7,740 bases of DNA from Azoarcus sp. (GTDB taxonomy: Bacteria > Pseudomonadota > Gammaproteobacteria > Burkholderiales > Rhodocyclaceae). The notes under the pieces are model-generated. The model was not told the origin of the DNA. It ran no database searches and saw nothing but the letters and a program-made list of their open reading frames with translations. Position 1 is the stretch's first letter. Each line of letters begins with the position of its first letter. The DNA lies in contig JAIRLA010000208.1 in assembly GCA_031259795.1 (NCBI GenBank), positions 1 to 7,740 of the forward strand, written 5' to 3'. The position numbers and the translations under genes are program-made. Below are positions 5,649-7,740 of this stretch, in pieces.

Positions 5649-7740
5649 AGCCGGAAACGCCCTCGGCGCGGGCGCCTGTCTCCGAACCTGCCGCCGGTAT
5701 CGAAACTTTTCCCGGCAGCCCTTTCCGCCTGCACCGGACTTTCCTTCCCGCGGGCGATCAGCCCGAGGCCATCCGCCAGTTGTGCGCGGGCATCGAGGAC
5801 GGGCTGATGTACCAGACGCTGCTCGGCGTCACCGGCTCGGGCAAGACCTACACCATGGCGAACGTCATCGCGCGCATGGGGCGGCCCGCGCTGGTGCTCG
5901 CGCCCAACAAGACACTGGCGGCGCAGCTCTACGCCGAATTCCGCGAATTCCTGCCCGAGAACGCCGTCGAATATTTCGTCAGCTATTACGACTATTACCA
6001 GCCCGAAGCCTACGTGCCGTCGCGCGATCTTTTCATCGAAAAGGATTCCGCCATCAACGAGCACATCGAGCAGATGCGCCTCTCCGCCACCAAGAGCCTG
6101 ATGGAACGGCTCGACGTGGTCATCGTCGCCTCCGTCTCCTGCATCTACGGCATCGGCGATCCGGTCGACTACCACGCCATGATCCTGCACTTGCGCGAGG
6201 GAGAACACATCGCCCGGCGCGACCTGATCGCGCGTCTGGTGGCGATGCAATATACGCGCGCCGATCTCGATTTCCGCCGCGGCGCCTTTCGCGTGCGCGG
6301 CGACGTCATCGACATCTTCCCGGCGGAAAACGCCGAATACGCCCTGCGCATCGACATGTTCGACGACGAAGTGGAGCAACTCACGCTGCTCGATCCTCTT
6401 ACCGGCCATGTCAAGCAAAAACTGGGGCGCTTCACGGTTTACCCCTCCAGCCATTACGTCACCCCGCGCGCCACGGTCTTGAAAGCCATCGAAGCCATCA
6501 AGGCGGAATTGCAGGAGCGCATCGCCTTGTTCCAGCGCGAAAACAAATTGGTCGAAGCCCAGCGCATCGAGCAGCGCACCCGCTTCGATCTCGAAATGCT
6601 CAACGAAATGGGCTTCTGCAAGGGCATTGAAAATTATTCCCGCCACCTCGCCGGACGCCAGCAGGGCGAGCCGCCCCCCACCCTCATCGACTATCTGCCG
6701 CCCGACGCGCTGCTCTTCATCGACGAATCCCACGTCACCGTCGGCCAGGTCGGCGGCATGTACAAGGGCGACCGCTCGCGCAAGGAAAATCTCGTCGAAT
6801 ACGGCTTCCGCCTCCCCTCGGCGCTCGACAATCGTCCGCTGCGCTTCGAGGAATTCGAGCGCCTGATGCCGCAGACCGTCTTCGTCTCCGCCACCCCGGC
6901 CCAATACGAAGAAACGCATCAGGGCCAGGTCGTGGAACAAGTCGTGCGTCCCACGGGGCTCGTCGATCCGGAAGTCATCGTGCGCCCGGCCGCGACGCAG
7001 GTCGACGATCTCCTGAGCGAAATCCACCGCCGCACCGATGCGGGCGAGCGCGTCCTGGTCACGGTGCTCACCAAGCGCATGGCCGAAGACCTCACCGACT
7101 ACCTTGCCGAACACGGCGTCAAGGTGCGCTACCTGCATTCCGACATCGACACCGTCGAGCGGGTCGAAATCATCCGCGATCTGCGCCTGGGCGAATTCGA
7201 TGTGCTCGTCGGCATCAACCTTTTGCGCGAAGGGCTGGACATTCCCGAAGTCTCGCTCGTCGCCATCCTCGACGCCGACAAGGAAGGCTTCCTGCGCTCC
7301 GGACGCAGCCTCATCCAGACCATTGGCCGCGCCGCCCGCCACCTCCACGGCGCCGCCATCCTCTACGCCGACCACGTCACCGACTCCATGAAAGCGGCCA
7401 TCGGCGAGACCGAACGCCGCCGCGCCAAGCAAATCGCGTTCAATCAGGCGCACGGCATCGTACCGCGCACCGTCACCAAGCGCATCAAGGACATCATCGA
7501 CGGCGTTTACGCCGACGAAAGCCACGACGCGCGCCGCGCCGGCCACGGCCACACCCGCGCCGACTATGCGGCCATGGATGAAAAGACGCTGGCGAAAACG
7601 ATCAGGAAACTGGAAAAAACCATGCAGGAACACGCCCGCAATCTGGAATTCGAAGAAGCCGCCGCCGTGCGGGACGAACTCTTCCGCCTGCGGGAACGAG
7701 CCTTCGGCGCGGCGGGATCGCCCGCCAGCGATCAGGAGTC
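5645..7740 (+). CDS. uvrB: UvrB, excinuclease ABC subunit B (3' end cut by the window)
   Basis: UvrB receives damaged DNA from UvrA, verifies the lesion with its helicase-like ATPase and recruits UvrC for incision in nucleotide excision repair. In the 698 residues present, Walker A is GVTGSGKT at 61-68. The damage-probing beta-hairpin includes [15 protein letters not shown] (114-128). The Walker B region is LLFIDESH (356-363), followed by FVSATP (413-418). The C-terminal helicase motifs run through [14 protein letters not shown] (524-537) and QTIGRAARH (558-566). The UVR domain that contacts UvrC is at about 655-688. No stop occurs before the edge, but the domains are complete, so little is missing. 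The start at 5645 overlaps the nucleotidyltransferase stop by four bases and lacks a strong ribosome binding site, indicating coupling. About 25 residues precede the conserved SPFRLHR...PAGDQPEAI, as is common in betaproteobacteria. Confidence 0.98.
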   Translation, partial: MKPETPSARAPVSEPAAGIETFPGSPFRLHRTFLPAGDQPEAIRQLCAGIEDGLMYQTLLGVTGSGKTYTMANVIARMGRPALVLAPNKTLAAQLYAEFREFLPENAVEYFVSYYDYYQPEAYVPSRDLFIEKDSAINEHIEQMRLSATKSLMERLDVVIVASVSCIYGIGDPVDYHAMILHLREGEHIARRDLIARLVAMQYTRADLDFRRGAFRVRGDVIDIFPAENAEYALRIDMFDDEVEQLTLLDPLTGHVKQKLGRFTVYPSSHYVTPRATVLKAIEAIKAELQERIALFQRENKLVEAQRIEQRTRFDLEMLNEMGFCKGIENYSRHLAGRQQGEPPPTLIDYLPPDALLFIDESHVTVGQVGGMYKGDRSRKENLVEYGFRLPSALDNRPLRFEEFERLMPQTVFVSATPAQYEETHQGQVVEQVVRPTGLVDPEVIVRPAATQVDDLLSEIHRRTDAGERVLVTVLTKRMAEDLTDYLAEHGVKVRYLHSDIDTVERVEIIRDLRLGEFDVLVGINLLREGLDIPEVSLVAILDADKEGFLRSGRSLIQTIGRAARHLHGAAILYADHVTDSMKAAIGETERRRAKQIAFNQAHGIVPRTVTKRIKDIIDGVYADESHDARRAGHGHTRADYAAMDEKTLAKTIRKLEKTMQEHARNLEFEEAAAVRDELFRLRERAFGAAGSPASDQE

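Noticed and set aside
5333..7633. A 766-codon open frame antisense to uvrB and the nucleotidyltransferase
   Set aside because: It is low-complexity (Asp, Val, Gly and Ala rich), shows no known domain, and lies opposite a clear uvrB. High-GC codon use commonly leaves such antisense frames open.

Overview
The window is GC-rich, at roughly 65% by eye, and looks like a betaproteobacterial chromosome, most plausibly Rhodocyclales or Nitrosomonadales. The evidence is the UvrB N-terminus (a PGSPFRLHR...PAGDQPEAI lead-in), a typical HU protein, and an exosortase/PEP-CTERM system. The assignment is inference from family resemblance, not from a database match.

Left part (1-744). A gene-free, less GC-rich stretch of about 210 bases carries short inverted and direct repeats. 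It is followed by an HU-family nucleoid protein gene on the minus strand. That gene has a clear Shine-Dalgarno sequence, a possible extended -10 promoter and a strong intrinsic terminator.

Middle (745-4343, minus strand). Three genes form a compact unit read in the order VIT/VWA protein, exosortase, EpsI-like protein. The large VIT/VWA protein has an N-terminal export signal and a C-terminal PEP-CTERM-type tail (SPEP, a membrane helix, then an Arg cluster). The exosortase, 30 bases downstream, keeps the Cys/Arg/His catalytic residues. Its stop codon overlaps the start of a small secreted protein with an EpsI/DUF3485-like His-Pro...Cys-Tyr...Gly-Trp motif. The simplest reading is a self-contained sorting cassette: a surface or envelope VWA protein, its own processing enzyme and an accessory protein. 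This is the most interesting system in the window.

Divergent intergenic region (4344-4871). About 525 bases without a credible gene are packed with repeats: tandem 10-mers, nested inverted repeats around a CGTCATTGCGAG-type interspersed repeat, an inverted copy of the sequence at the very left end of the window, and a run of GATYCCT heptamers. The heptamer run leads directly into the start codon of the next gene.

Right part (4872-7740, plus strand). A PF10127/RlaP-type nucleotidyltransferase overlaps by four bases the start of uvrB, the nucleotide-excision-repair helicase subunit. uvrB runs off the right edge just after its C-terminal UVR domain, so only a short tail is missing. The long open frames antisense to uvrB and to the VIT/VWA gene are codon-bias shadows.
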